DNA of 64,000 nt, from the NCBI RefSeq assembly GCF_019720915.1, contig NZ_JAHKSI010000004.1:124001-188000 (forward strand). Direction: 5' to 3'. The position numbers were made by a program, and so were the translations under genes. Positions 43,660 to 52,496 of the stretch are shown piece after piece. The DNA is from Alkalihalobacillus sp. TS-13. Its GTDB lineage: Bacteria > Bacillota > Bacilli > Bacillales > Fictibacillaceae. How positions within the stretch are numbered: position 1 is the stretch's first letter; each line of letters opens with the position of its first letter. The notes below the pieces were generated by a model. It did no database searches. It was not told the DNA's origin and saw only the letters and a list, made by a program, of their open reading frames with translations.

Positions 43660-44787
43660 CTACAATGTTCCACGTAAAGCTTGTTCTTTTTCGACAGCTT
43701 CATATAGGGCTTTAATATTCCCTTTGCCGAAACCTTTACTTCCCTTTCTTTGAATAATTTCAAAAAATATTGTAGGCCGATCTGTTAATGGTTTAACGAA
43801 TATTTGTAATAAATATCCTTCATCGTCTCTATCTACTAAAATATTTAAATCCCTTAAATGATCCAAGTTCTCATCAATATTACCTACACGTACGTTTAAA
43901 TCATCATAATATGCATCTGGAGCATTATAAAACTCTACACCTGCCATTTGTAGTTCTGATACTGTCTTAACAATGTTATTAGTCTCAAAGGCAATATGTT
44001 GTATGCCTGGACCATAGTTAAAATCTAAATATTCTTGTATTTGGGACTTGGTTTTTCCCGTTACCGGTTCATTTATTAAGAATTTTATCCTTCCATCTCC
44101 GTTTTCTAATACTTTAGACATTAATCCGGATAACTTGGTACTAATCTCATCTTTTGAAAATCCTTGAAATTTCGTAAAACCGAGTGCTTTTTCATAATAT
44201 TGAGTCCACCTATTCATATTTCCTAGCTCTACATTTCCAACAATATGGTCAAAAGACAATAGTCCTTTGTTTTTTGATGTAGTAAAGGGGGACGTAATCT
44301 CTTTAAAGCCGGGAAGATATTTTCCTTTATAATTAGATTTATTAATAAAAGAGTTTACTGTCTCACCAAAAGAACCAATAATAGCCTTATGAATTATTCC
44401 ATTTTCATCCTCTATCTGATAACAACCTTTTACATTCTTTGCCCCGTTATCAATGGCAGTTTTATAAGCTTCCTCAACATTACCAACCTTAAACGCAACT
44501 TCTTTAACTCCATCACCATGCAGGTAGGTAAACTTGGAAACCTCGCTTTCCGGGTCCACTCCTGCTGTGATGATAAATCGACAATTACCTTGTTCTAGTA
44601 AATAGGATGTTCTGTCTTTAACTCCGGTTTCCAACCCTAAATAAGCCTTTACTTCAAACCCGAACGCATTACATAAAAAATAGGAAAAAACCTTTGCATT
44701 ACTTACAAAAAACTCAATATATTCTACACGTTCAAACCGCAAAGAATTATGTGCAACATTATTTTGGTATTTTTCTACTATTTTCAT
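43660..44787 (-). CDS. hppD: 4-hydroxyphenylpyruvate dioxygenase
   Basis: 375 residues with AAAGGAG 12 bases upstream. Two VOC modules. Iron ligands by motif: His181 (SFDHIVGNV), His264 (GIQHIAFET), Glu343 (FFEIIQRKG). C-terminal GFGKGNIKALYEAVEKEQ matches the gate helix. It converts 4-hydroxyphenylpyruvate to homogentisate in tyrosine breakdown. Hydroxymandelate synthase has the same fold and is the only close alternative; the bacillar RDDEGYLLQIF block and C-terminal helix favour HppD. No other tyrosine-degradation gene (hmgA, fahA) is in the window, so it may feed a pigment or signalling route or rely on genes elsewhere. Confidence 0.93.
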   Translation of the reverse strand: MKIVEKYQNNVAHNSLRFERVEYIEFFVSNAKVFSYFLCNAFGFEVKAYLGLETGVKDRTSYLLEQGNCRFIITAGVDPESEVSKFTYLHGDGVKEVAFKVGNVEEAYKTAIDNGAKNVKGCYQIEDENGIIHKAIIGSFGETVNSFINKSNYKGKYLPGFKEITSPFTTSKNKGLLSFDHIVGNVELGNMNRWTQYYEKALGFTKFQGFSKDEISTKLSGLMSKVLENGDGRIKFLINEPVTGKTKSQIQEYLDFNYGPGIQHIAFETNNIVKTVSELQMAGVEFYNAPDAYYDDLNVRVGNIDENLDHLRDLNILVDRDDEGYLLQIFVKPLTDRPTIFFEIIQRKGSKGFGKGNIKALYEAVEKEQALRGTL

Positions 44788-45139
44788 GTTATATAGACTC
44801 CTTTTTCTTAATAGGTTGCTAAAACTTTAGAGAACATTTGGACAATGTTTAGCAATTAGTGGTCATATGTACTCAATAAGACCATCCCTCCCTCGCACCT
44901 GAATATCAATTGATCATTCAATAACGAACAACTAGTTTATGAGGCGAAAAGAAAAAGCGTCGAGTTTTCCATCAGAATATTTACATAACATAAATTATTT
45001 TATATATAGGGAAGAACATGGGAAATCTACAAAACACCTCCTCCATGTTCATGATATAACCCCTATGATACGTACTAGAAAAAATCGGTATTTAGTGTTA
45101 TCTCACTGGACATTTCAGTGAAATCAGTATGGATACTCA
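44788..45139. other. Spacer upstream of hppD, nothing recognised
   Basis: AT-rich. It carries the hppD promoter but no operator could be defined. Confidence 0.35.
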
Positions 45140-45830
45140 TACTAGCATAAAAACGATGAAATAATTTCTTTTGGTTTGCTATATTAATTAAGTACCATTA
45201 AGGAATCAATCGATCAGATATGGAAGGGAAGAAATGATTGGCGGAATAACTAAACAGGAAGGATGAAGTTACATTTTTTGAATTGGACAGTTTTCCTCCA
45301 GAACAAATACTCGTTATTTCTCCATTTAATATAATATCCTGCAATACTTCTATCTCTCTCTGGCTTCTTGCGAGTGGAAGGTAAATTGCAATTTCACATT
45401 GTAAATGCAACTGTTTATGAAATATATTTAAAAGTGTGGGCTGATAATCTGATTCAAAGAAATGATCATAGGTCATATACTGATGAATTGCTACCGTAAG
45501 TGGAATATTAAACTTATAGAAACCATATATACCCATCCTAATACAGGTTATGAGAAAAGGGTACGCTCCCAACCGGACGCAATAATCATTTTCGTTTCAT
45601 CCTTTATATGAGCAAGCTGTCTGATTTGATACATGATTTCGTTAGAGGGTTTTGTCCGGTCCACACATAGAGTAAAACATGGTACCGCTTTGAGTTTAAT
45701 AGTTTAGGGGTAATACGAAAATCAGAAGATACGTACTATCTTTAATATTATCTATTTTAGAATTCTCAATTCTTTGTATCTTTGAAAAAAGGTCAATAAC
45801 TAATAATTCAATATTTCTCCCCCTCTATGT
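45140..45830 (-). pseudogene. LuxR-type paralogue fused to an AraC 3'-end scrap
   Basis: 45310-45820 in several frames matches the regulator at 23048-23725: YPFLITCIRMGIYGFYKFNI, PLTVAIHQYMTYDHFFESDY, QPTLLNIFHKQLHLQCEIAI, REIEVLQDIILNGE. The recognition helix is missing and stops interrupt the N-terminal part. From about 45290 down to 45140 the DNA instead matches, imperfectly, the last 120 bp of the duplicated AraC genes (CGATCAGATATGGAAGGGAA, GAAATGATTGGCGGA). So two broken regulators have been joined. Confidence 0.8.
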
Positions 45831-45850
45831 TATTGGAAAGTCATGAGTTA

Positions 45851-47176
45851 TCAAAGCCCCTTACTATTTTCTATTGCTTCCTGAATGAGTTGAACACCTT
45901 TATTAATTTTATTTTCTGGAATACTGGTTGTATTTAGTTTGATAAAATTATAGTTTTTTTTATATCCGTTTAAGTAATTGCTTTTATAATCATCGACTAA
46001 AATATGTCGTTTTGTTAATCCTTCATGCAGTTTGTTCATATTGATTTGTTTCGGTAGTTTGATAACTGTATGCATTTGATGATTATCATTAAATTGGTAC
46101 TCTGAAAAGTGTATACATAATGCATTTCGAAGCGTATTTGCTTTCTGTTGGTGCCTATATACAATTTTATCTTTATGGTGCGCATATAATCCACTTTCTA
46201 TAAATGTCTGCATAATTATTTGGCTTAAGGCGTTAGTATGGATATCAATAATTTCTTTAAAGCTATGGAAAACTTCAATCATTTGTTCAGGTAAGACCGC
46301 GATTCCCAACCGTTGGCCTGGAAACATAATTTTAGAGAAACTTTTTAAATAGACTACACGCTGGTTTGTATCCATCTCATAAAGCGTTTTGTAACTGCTA
46401 TTTCCTTCAAAATCTCCTAAATAGTCATCTTCTATGATGTGAAAATCATATTTTGTTGAAAGTTCTAAAATTTTCTTTTTTTCTTGTACACTCATCGTCG
46501 TTCCGAGTGGATTATGAAGCCGTGGCATCAGATAAATATACTTAGGGCTATGTTTTTCAATCGCTGTTTCTAATTTTGTTAAATTAATCTGGTTGAAATC
46601 ACGATGAAAAGCAACATAATTTAAAGGCAACCGTTCAACAAGATTAATCATCTGATGGTAAGTGGGTTGTTCTATGATAATGGAATCTTTATGTGACATC
46701 ATGATTAAAGAGAGAATATGCAGGGCCTGCTGTGTACCACTTGTAATCATAATTTGTTTTTTTTTCGTGAAAATCTGATCCTCTTCTAATAGTCCTTGAA
46801 ATAAATATTTCAGTTCTTCATTACCGGTAGTTCGCCCATAGGTAAATAATTCTGTTTTTTCATTTTTGATGGCTGTTTCTAAACATTGAGCATAACTGTC
46901 TAAAGGAAAATCCGTCCATGAAGTAGAGGCAGTAGAAAAATCATATACCCCATTAAAAGCATTACCATTTCGTTTTCTTGAAATAATAAAATACCCTACA
47001 TTTGGTTTTGCATATATCCGATTCATTTCTACTAAATGTTGTAGTGCCTTTGTAATGGTCACTTGACTGGCTTCAAAAACATCCATTAATGACCTTACAG
47101 ATGGAAGGCGTTTCTCGTACACTCCATGTTCGATATGCCTTAAAATTTGGTTTGCTACTGCCTGATGTTTCTTCAT
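45851..47176 (-). CDS. MocR-type regulator (GntR HTH + aminotransferase fold)
   Basis: 441 residues. GntR winged helix at 1-66 (EKRLPSVRSLMDVFEASQVT, ITKALQHLVEMNRIYAKPNV), then a type I PLP aminotransferase domain with SGTQQALHIL, EQPTYHQMI, HNPLG, DDYLGDF and PLP Lys282 in LKSFSKIMFPGQRLG. MocR proteins use PLP and an amino-compound ligand to regulate a neighbouring gene. Divergent from the EamA transporter at 47325. The palindrome TGTATCGATACA lies between them. Confidence 0.93.
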   Translation of the reverse strand: MKKHQAVANQILRHIEHGVYEKRLPSVRSLMDVFEASQVTITKALQHLVEMNRIYAKPNVGYFIISRKRNGNAFNGVYDFSTASTSWTDFPLDSYAQCLETAIKNEKTELFTYGRTTGNEELKYLFQGLLEEDQIFTKKKQIMITSGTQQALHILSLIMMSHKDSIIIEQPTYHQMINLVERLPLNYVAFHRDFNQINLTKLETAIEKHSPKYIYLMPRLHNPLGTTMSVQEKKKILELSTKYDFHIIEDDYLGDFEGNSSYKTLYEMDTNQRVVYLKSFSKIMFPGQRLGIAVLPEQMIEVFHSFKEIIDIHTNALSQIIMQTFIESGLYAHHKDKIVYRHQQKANTLRNALCIHFSEYQFNDNHQMHTVIKLPKQINMNKLHEGLTKRHILVDDYKSNYLNGYKKNYNFIKLNTTSIPENKINKGVQLIQEAIENSKGL

Positions 47177-47247
47177 ATAATTTCACCCCATTGTTATCAA
47201 TAAGGTTACCATACAATTACTTCAACCATCTTTTATTTTGCTTCATT

Positions 47248-47259
47248 TGTATCGATACA
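47248..47259. promoter_or_regulatory. MocR operator candidate, site 1
   Basis: TGTATCGATACA, a perfect 12-bp palindrome between the divergent MocR and EamA starts (72 bp and 66 bp away). The same 12-mer recurs at 48517 and 51403. Confidence 0.65.
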
Positions 47260-47324
47260 CCACAATAAATAAATTCAATCTATTAAATATGTTTCTTATA
47301 TGCTAAAAGTGAGGAGGGGAAATT

Positions 47325-48275
47325 ATGAGGAAAAATAGTGCAATACTGGCAGCTGTTGCGTTCTCTGTTATCATTGGCTTGTCCTTTATGTTTGTTAAAA
47401 TATCATTAACGTATGAAGGGCAGTTACTCATACTGGCACAGCGATTTACATTTGCTTTTTTAGTCTTTCTGATATTTCTTATAATCAAACCAATTAATTT
47501 GAGGTTATATCAAAGAGAAGTGACAATCGTATTGATTATTTCATTATTCTATCCGATTATATTTTTCAGCAGTCAAATACTTGGACTGGATCAAACGACA
47601 GTAACAGAAGCAGGGATTATCCAAGCCATTGCCCCGGCGTTAACAGTCTTGTTAGCCAGTATATTTTTAAAGGAACACGTCCGAAAAGTCCAAGGTATTG
47701 GTATCCTTTTAAGTGTTGTTGGCGTCATTTACTTGCAGATGATGAACAGCTCAGGCAGTTATGATTTTCATTTAATCGGTAATCTTTTAATTATATTATC
47801 TATTCTATCCACTGCTATTTGGCAAGTAATGTCGAGAAGTGCGACTCGAACCATTGCCCCGATTCAAATCACAATATACATTATGGTGATTGGATTTATA
47901 TTCTTTAATGTGGCCTATTTTATAAGTGGAGGATCAGCTAATGAATATATGGGTTCTTTGACAGAAATCCCATATTTATTATCCATTTTATTTTTAGGGG
48001 TACTATCTACCTTTGGAACATCTTTATTATCGATTTATGCCGTATCCAAATTACCGGTGATTCAAGTCAGTGTGTTCAATAATGTGGCCACATTAATTAC
48101 GATTCTTTCCGGTGTATTCATTTTAAGCGAACCATTTCATTATTATCATATGATTGGGTCGTTAATCATCATTATTGGAGTGATTTTAGTGAATGTGAAA
48201 AAGAAAACTCGAAATAGCGTTCAAAAGGGAAACAATTTATTATATTTCATATTAAAATACAAGCACCTTTTTTAA
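47325..48275 (+). CDS. EamA-family (DMT) transporter
   Basis: 316 residues with GAGGAGGGG upstream and ten predicted helices in two EamA repeats (AVAFSVIIGLSFMFVKISLT, EAGIIQAIAPALTVLLASIF with LKE, and the second repeat ending VFNNVATLITILSGVFILSE). Metabolite exporter class. Paired with the divergent MocR regulator, which probably controls it in response to an amino compound. About the same layout occurs at 51.3-52.5 kb. Confidence 0.93.
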   Translation: MRKNSAILAAVAFSVIIGLSFMFVKISLTYEGQLLILAQRFTFAFLVFLIFLIIKPINLRLYQREVTIVLIISLFYPIIFFSSQILGLDQTTVTEAGIIQAIAPALTVLLASIFLKEHVRKVQGIGILLSVVGVIYLQMMNSSGSYDFHLIGNLLIILSILSTAIWQVMSRSATRTIAPIQITIYIMVIGFIFFNVAYFISGGSANEYMGSLTEIPYLLSILFLGVLSTFGTSLLSIYAVSKLPVIQVSVFNNVATLITILSGVFILSEPFHYYHMIGSLIIIIGVILVNVKKKTRNSVQKGNNLLYFILKYKHLF

Positions 48276-48298
48276 ATTTGAAAGGGTGCTTGTATTTT
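48254..48298 (+). terminator. Terminator of EamA gene
   Basis: AAAATACAAGCACC pairs with GGTGCTTGTATTTT, followed by TT. It overlaps the end of the EamA reading frame by about 20 bp. Confidence 0.8.
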
Positions 48299-48316
48299 TT
48301 CATGATGATTCTTAAC

Positions 48317-48529
48317 TTAGTTTACTTGTAAAGCAACATGACCAAAGTGAGTGCCTAATTTCATTCTGTTCATCGCTTGCGCTATATCAGATAATGCATA
48401 CATACTGTCAACAATGGGTCTCAATTGATGCTCAGAAACGAATTGAATCATTTCTCCAAATTCTACTCGACTGCCCATAAAGGTTGCTACGCCGCTCCAA
48501 TCCCTGGGATCAAAAGTGTATCGATACAA
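48317..48529 (-). pseudogene. Zinc-type alcohol dehydrogenase, C-terminal fragment
   Basis: Reads VATFMGSRVEFGEMIQFVSE, HQLRPIVDSMYALSDIAQAM, NRMKLGTHFGHVALQV. This is the last 60 residues of medium-chain zinc dehydrogenases/quinone reductases (G-S-R-x-x-F-x-x-M-x-x-F, I-RPVVD-x-x-Y-x-L-xx-A-xAM-x-x-M). The front end is lost. The apparent TTG start lies inside the palindrome TGTATCGATACA and is not a real start. Confidence 0.75.
48517..48528. promoter_or_regulatory. MocR operator candidate, site 2
   Basis: TGTATCGATACA, identical to sites 1 and 3. It lies 74 bp upstream of the truncated dehydrogenase-like gene at 48602, which is followed by an MFS gene, so these may belong to the MocR regulon. 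Confidence 0.5.
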
Positions 48530-48601
48530 AGTTTATTTTTTATTCCCAAAATCATTTCTTCTCCCATCATAATGGAGTCATCAAAATAAGGAGGAATATT
48601 C

Positions 48602-48859
48602 ATGGTTAATCAAAATAAATTAGAAACTGCAGTAAAAACAGTGACTGTTCTAGGTACAGGGATTATGGGCACACCCATCGGTAAAAATCTACAGAAGGCA
48701 TTTGAAATACGTGTTTGGGCGCACGGTGTTGCTGAAAGCCTAACTATTGCTAAGGAATTGGTTTTTAATCCAGAACTCGTAGTAGATGTCGTGACCGGTG
48801 GACCGGTGGATAACCCTTATTTCCAAACTTCAGGTTTAATAGGAAAGAAAAGTGAATAA
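48602..48859 (+). pseudogene. Hydroxyisobutyrate dehydrogenase-type protein with internal deletion
   Basis: AAGGAGGAAT precedes ATG. The N-terminal Rossmann start VTVLGTGIMGTPIGKNLQKA with FEIRVW is joined directly to a later segment LTIAKELVFNPELVVDVVTG with GPVDNPYFQ, which in full-length proteins (about 290 residues) lies in the helical domain. Roughly 130 residues are deleted in frame and the C-terminus is lost. It is still translatable, and its stop overlaps the MFS start, so it may now serve as a leader cistron. Confidence 0.75.
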
Positions 48860-50051
48860 AGATATGACTTTAGAACATCAAGCAACAGGTTACAAAGATA
48901 AACTACCGATATGGAATCTAATTGCACTTTCAGTCGCTAGTTTTCTTGCGATTATGACAGAAACCATTCCTGCTGGACTACTTCCTCAAATTAGTGAAGG
49001 GCTAAGTATTTCAGAGGCATTAGCGGGGCAATTTGTCACACTTTTTGCGATTGGTTCTGTAGTTGCAGCAATTCCATTGGTTACATTGACACAAGGTTGG
49101 CATAGAAAGAAAGTGTTATTGATGGCACTATGTATCTTATTTATCGCGAACACATTAACAGCATTATCGAATGAGTATGTACTGACTTTAATTTTACGTT
49201 TCATCGCTGGGATGTCGACTGGGTTACTTTGGGGATTAGTAGCTGGATATGCCCGTCGAATGGTAAAACCATCTTTACAAGGCCGGGCTCTAGCGATTGC
49301 CGGTACAGGGCAGCCAATTGCTTTGTCATTAGGTGTACCTCTTGGCACTTGGTTGGCTATGTATTTGGAATGGCAGACTATCTTTCTCCTGATTAGTACG
49401 GTGACATTTTGTTTAATCATATGGATAGCAATGAAAATCCCAGATTATCCAGGACAACCTGCTGAGAGACAGCAGTCACTATATGAAATTTTCAAATTAC
49501 CTGGCATCCGTCCAATATTATGTGTCGTATTCGTATGGATTTTAGCACATAATATCCTCTACACATATATTGCACCATACATGGCTCATGTTGAACTAGG
49601 AAAATATGTTGGTGTTGCATTATTTATATTTGGTATTTCATCAATGATTGGTATTTGGGGCATCGGGTTATTTATTGACCATCACTTACGATTATTAACA
49701 CTTATGAGTTTGGGCGCATTTGCTGTCAGTTCTCTCGTGTTAGGTATATCAAGTGGAATACCATGGTTGATTTTTCTCTCCATAGCGATTTGGGGACTCA
49801 CGTTTGGTGGAGCACCAACATTATTGCAAACATCGATGGCAGACGCTGCTGGAAACAATGCAGATGTGGCTCAATCTATTTTTGTAACCATATTTAATCT
49901 TTCTGTCGCCGGAGGTGGCGTCCTAGGTGGATTAATACTAAATCAGTCTGGTGCAGGAAGTTTCTCTTGGGTATTGTTAGCATTAAGTATCATTGGATTC
50001 ATGTTTGTTTATAATGGGAAATTATATGCATTTAAATCTCGGTTGAATTGA
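48852..50051 (+). CDS. MFS transporter (DHA1 family)
   Basis: GTG start at 48852 (AGGAAAG upstream) overlapping the previous stop by 8 bp; an ATG at 48864 is the alternative. 399 residues, 12 predicted helices, AraJ/YdhP-like opening (LIALSVASFLAIMTETIPAG with LLPQISEGL), motif A region LTQGWHRKKVLLM, and antiporter-like GRALAIAGTGQPIALSLGVP with LGTW. Exports small compounds. Possibly under MocR control through the site at 48517. Confidence 0.92.
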   Translation: MNKDMTLEHQATGYKDKLPIWNLIALSVASFLAIMTETIPAGLLPQISEGLSISEALAGQFVTLFAIGSVVAAIPLVTLTQGWHRKKVLLMALCILFIANTLTALSNEYVLTLILRFIAGMSTGLLWGLVAGYARRMVKPSLQGRALAIAGTGQPIALSLGVPLGTWLAMYLEWQTIFLLISTVTFCLIIWIAMKIPDYPGQPAERQQSLYEIFKLPGIRPILCVVFVWILAHNILYTYIAPYMAHVELGKYVGVALFIFGISSMIGIWGIGLFIDHHLRLLTLMSLGAFAVSSLVLGISSGIPWLIFLSIAIWGLTFGGAPTLLQTSMADAAGNNADVAQSIFVTIFNLSVAGGGVLGGLILNQSGAGSFSWVLLALSIIGFMFVYNGKLYAFKSRLN

Positions 50052-50091
50052 AATTTAGATTAATAAATTCTTACATTAATAAAAATAGTGA

Positions 50092-50123
50092 AAGAGCCGG
50101 GTATAATGATGTATCCGGCTCTT
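50092..50123 (+). terminator. Terminator after MFS gene
   Basis: AAGAGCCGGGTA pairs (one G-U) with TATCCGGCTCTT, 40 bp after the stop. The downstream stretch to 50.59 kb has only a weak 72-codon minus-strand frame and a stem-loop (AAGAAACCCTTT/AAAGGGCTTCTT) at about 50460-50503. Confidence 0.6.
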
Positions 50124-50589
50124 AAATGATTACTATTGATGGTATGTTTATATGATTAATTCAATTTCTGGCAAGACTCATTTTTCTAGTTATCTACTAT
50201 GTAGCTTTGTCAAGGTACACTGGTTTATCGTGATGGGGAATGTGATTCATGGTTGACTTACTTCTTGAAAGCCAAAATAGATTGTATCCGTTTGAATTGT
50301 AAACTATAAAGTCTTTTTCGAATTGGGTTTTTCTGTAAGAGTGATATCCATTATCCCTAAAGCAGCGTAGGAACCACTTTGGAATACCATGTACAAACAA
50401 AGACCGATTTAACAATTCTTCGATAAATTTAGAAATTCAAGATACTTCTGCAAAGTATAAAGAAACCCTTTAAAAAGTCTAGAGAACTTTTAAAGGGCTT
50501 CTTAATTTTACATTTGATTTTAAAATACAGTCATAATCCAGTCAATTTGTTCTCAAACCCTATGATGAAAGGGTTTTTGGGCGCTATCA

Positions 50590-51344
50590 CATCATGATTT
50601 TTGGCTGAAATGTTCCCGAATCACTTCCTCAAGGTTCGTTCGGAAATTGTGAATGCCATGTTGTGGTACCTCGACATCGTATAAAAAAATTTGATGTCAT
50701 CATTTTTGAATCGCTTCTCCAATTCCCCCAAATCAATACCTGCTGCTGAACGAGCGATTCCATGAACCGAAATACCCGACTCCTCCAAAATGCGTAAATA
50801 AATACCGTAACTTGGCTGTTCAACCAGAATGGTTGTCTTTCCATTCGGAAACGGCATCTTCGCCAATATTCCCAGCGCCTGCTGAATGCCTGATGTGACA
50901 AATATCTGTTCAGCTTTGGCAAACACCTGATCATCAGCTAGATGGGAAACAAAGGTTTGTCTGAGCTGGTCCAATCCCTGTGGGTCACCCACCATACGTA
51001 AACAGATGATATTTGTACATATCAATCGCCTTGTTTAAACAATGTTGAAAATCCAAATACGGAAACACGTTCAAATCCGGTGAAGCGGAGGTAAAATCAA
51101 TCATTTCATTTCCCTTATGATCAGACTCATCATCTGGTTTTGCCACCACGTAAAAGCCGCTTTGCGGCACCGAATAAATGACGTGACGTTTCTCTAACTC
51201 TGAATATGCACTTGTGATCGTGCTGATGCTGCAATCATATATTTTTGCAGCCTTTCGAACAGACGGAAGTTTTTGACCCGGACTGTATTGATGGTTCATG
51301 ATTTTTTCCTCCATGTCTAAAAGGATGGACACATATTTTTTCAT
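50590..51344 (-). pseudogene. MocR-type regulator, frameshifted and truncated
   Basis: Start at 51344 (GAAGGGAG upstream). GntR HTH (PGQKLPSVRKAAKIYDCSIS, YSELEKRHVIYSVPQSGFYV) and the aminotransferase start (FTSASPDLNVFPYLDF) run to a frameshift at about 51010, then continue as QIFVTSGIQQALGILAK and VEQPSYGIYLRIL up to TMSRYHN. It ends near the place where HNP would begin, so the PLP lysine half is gone. Its promoter region still carries the operator palindrome, and the divergent EamA gene is intact. Confidence 0.85.
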
Positions 51345-51397
51345 AACGGTTCTCCCTTCGGGAATCGTAGATCTATCTTTCATTATACAAAACATTA

Positions 51398-51417
51398 AAA
51401 ACTGTATCGATACAGTT
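51398..51417. promoter_or_regulatory. MocR operator candidate, site 3 (20-bp palindrome)
   Basis: AAACTGTATCGATACAGTTT is a perfect 20-bp palindrome around the core TGTATCGATACA. It lies between the broken MocR gene (54 bp) and the EamA gene (106 bp). Confidence 0.7.
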
Positions 51418-51522
51418 TGGGGAAAATGATATTGTTCGAACCGATTTCTTATCTTATTCTTTTTATGATGTATCATCACATAGCTATGAACATCGTTCAA
51501 TGGCATAAGAAAGGAGGATACC

Positions 51523-52476
51523 ATGATAAAACAAAACGGATTAAAACTCGCCTATTTGGCTGCTGTGTTGAACGCAACAATCATCGGGTTTTCATTTTTA
51601 TTTGTCAAAGTGGCGCTTGAATACACCTCCCCGTTTGATATGCTGGCATACAGGTTTTCCGCTTCATTTGCGGGTATGTCCATTCCTGTTATATTTGGTT
51701 GGATCAAGCTTAATTATCACGGCAAACCATTGTATAAAGTCCTTCTGCTCGCCACCATGTACCCACTCGGGTTTTTCACGTTCCAAACGTTTGGACTTGA
51801 ACACGCAACTTCGGCTGCAGGGGGTATTTTATTCGCTTTTACACCGATCGCCACCATGATATTGGCTTCTATATTTTTGAAGGAACGCACAACCTTGTTG
51901 CAGAAGCTGTCAATCTTCATGTCAGTATTTGGTGTTGTTTTCATTTTTATCATGAAAGGAAGCAGCTTGAATTTGTCGAACCTGACAGGTATTTTCCTTC
52001 TGCTCACCTCATGCATGGCTGTTGCCGGATATAGCGTTCTGGCAAGATCACTTCTGAAAACGTTCACCCCGGTGGAAATCAGTTATTTCATGTTGGGGAC
52101 CGGATTCATTGTTTTTTTGGTCATTTCGTTAACAAACCATTCAATCACCGGAACGCTTGACGATTTTTTTGTACCGCTCACCAGTGGCACATTCATCTTG
52201 TCGATTTTTTATCTTGGCGTGATGTCCACACTGATAACAGCATTGGCAACAAGCTATGCATTGTCAAAAATTGAAGCTTCCCAAGCGAATGTATTTACCA
52301 ATTTGTCAACAATTATTGCGATTGCAGCAGGTGTGATCTTTCTTGATGAAAACATATCAACATACCATATAATTGGTTCGGGTCTTATTATCGCAGGGGT
52401 GCTGGGCACAAATCTTTTAGGGCAAAAAATGCAGAATGAGGATTCAACGAATGCATTACGAGAAAGGGCTAACTAA
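51523..52476 (+). CDS. EamA-family (DMT) transporter, second module
   Basis: 317 residues with AAAGGAGG upstream and ten predicted helices. LNATIIGFSFLFVKVALEYT, GLEHATSAAGGILFAFTPIA and NVFTNLSTIIAIAAGVIFLD are the EamA repeat hallmarks. Related in layout to the EamA gene at 47325. Followed after 20 bp by an NAD(P)H-binding protein, probably co-transcribed. Its own MocR is broken, so control may come from the intact MocR at 45851. Confidence 0.93.
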   Translation: MIKQNGLKLAYLAAVLNATIIGFSFLFVKVALEYTSPFDMLAYRFSASFAGMSIPVIFGWIKLNYHGKPLYKVLLLATMYPLGFFTFQTFGLEHATSAAGGILFAFTPIATMILASIFLKERTTLLQKLSIFMSVFGVVFIFIMKGSSLNLSNLTGIFLLLTSCMAVAGYSVLARSLLKTFTPVEISYFMLGTGFIVFLVISLTNHSITGTLDDFFVPLTSGTFILSIFYLGVMSTLITALATSYALSKIEASQANVFTNLSTIIAIAAGVIFLDENISTYHIIGSGLIIAGVLGTNLLGQKMQNEDSTNALRERAN

Positions 52477-52496
52477 AAATCAAGGAGGAATTAGAA

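Noticed and set aside
43279-43715. Two overlapping frames (93 and 70 codons)
   Set aside because: They lie antisense to each other with no start signals; treated as spacer.
50197-50415. Minus-strand frame of 72 codons
   Set aside because: Begins with a rare start without a ribosome site; composition rich in His/Tyr/Arg with no motif; probably chance.
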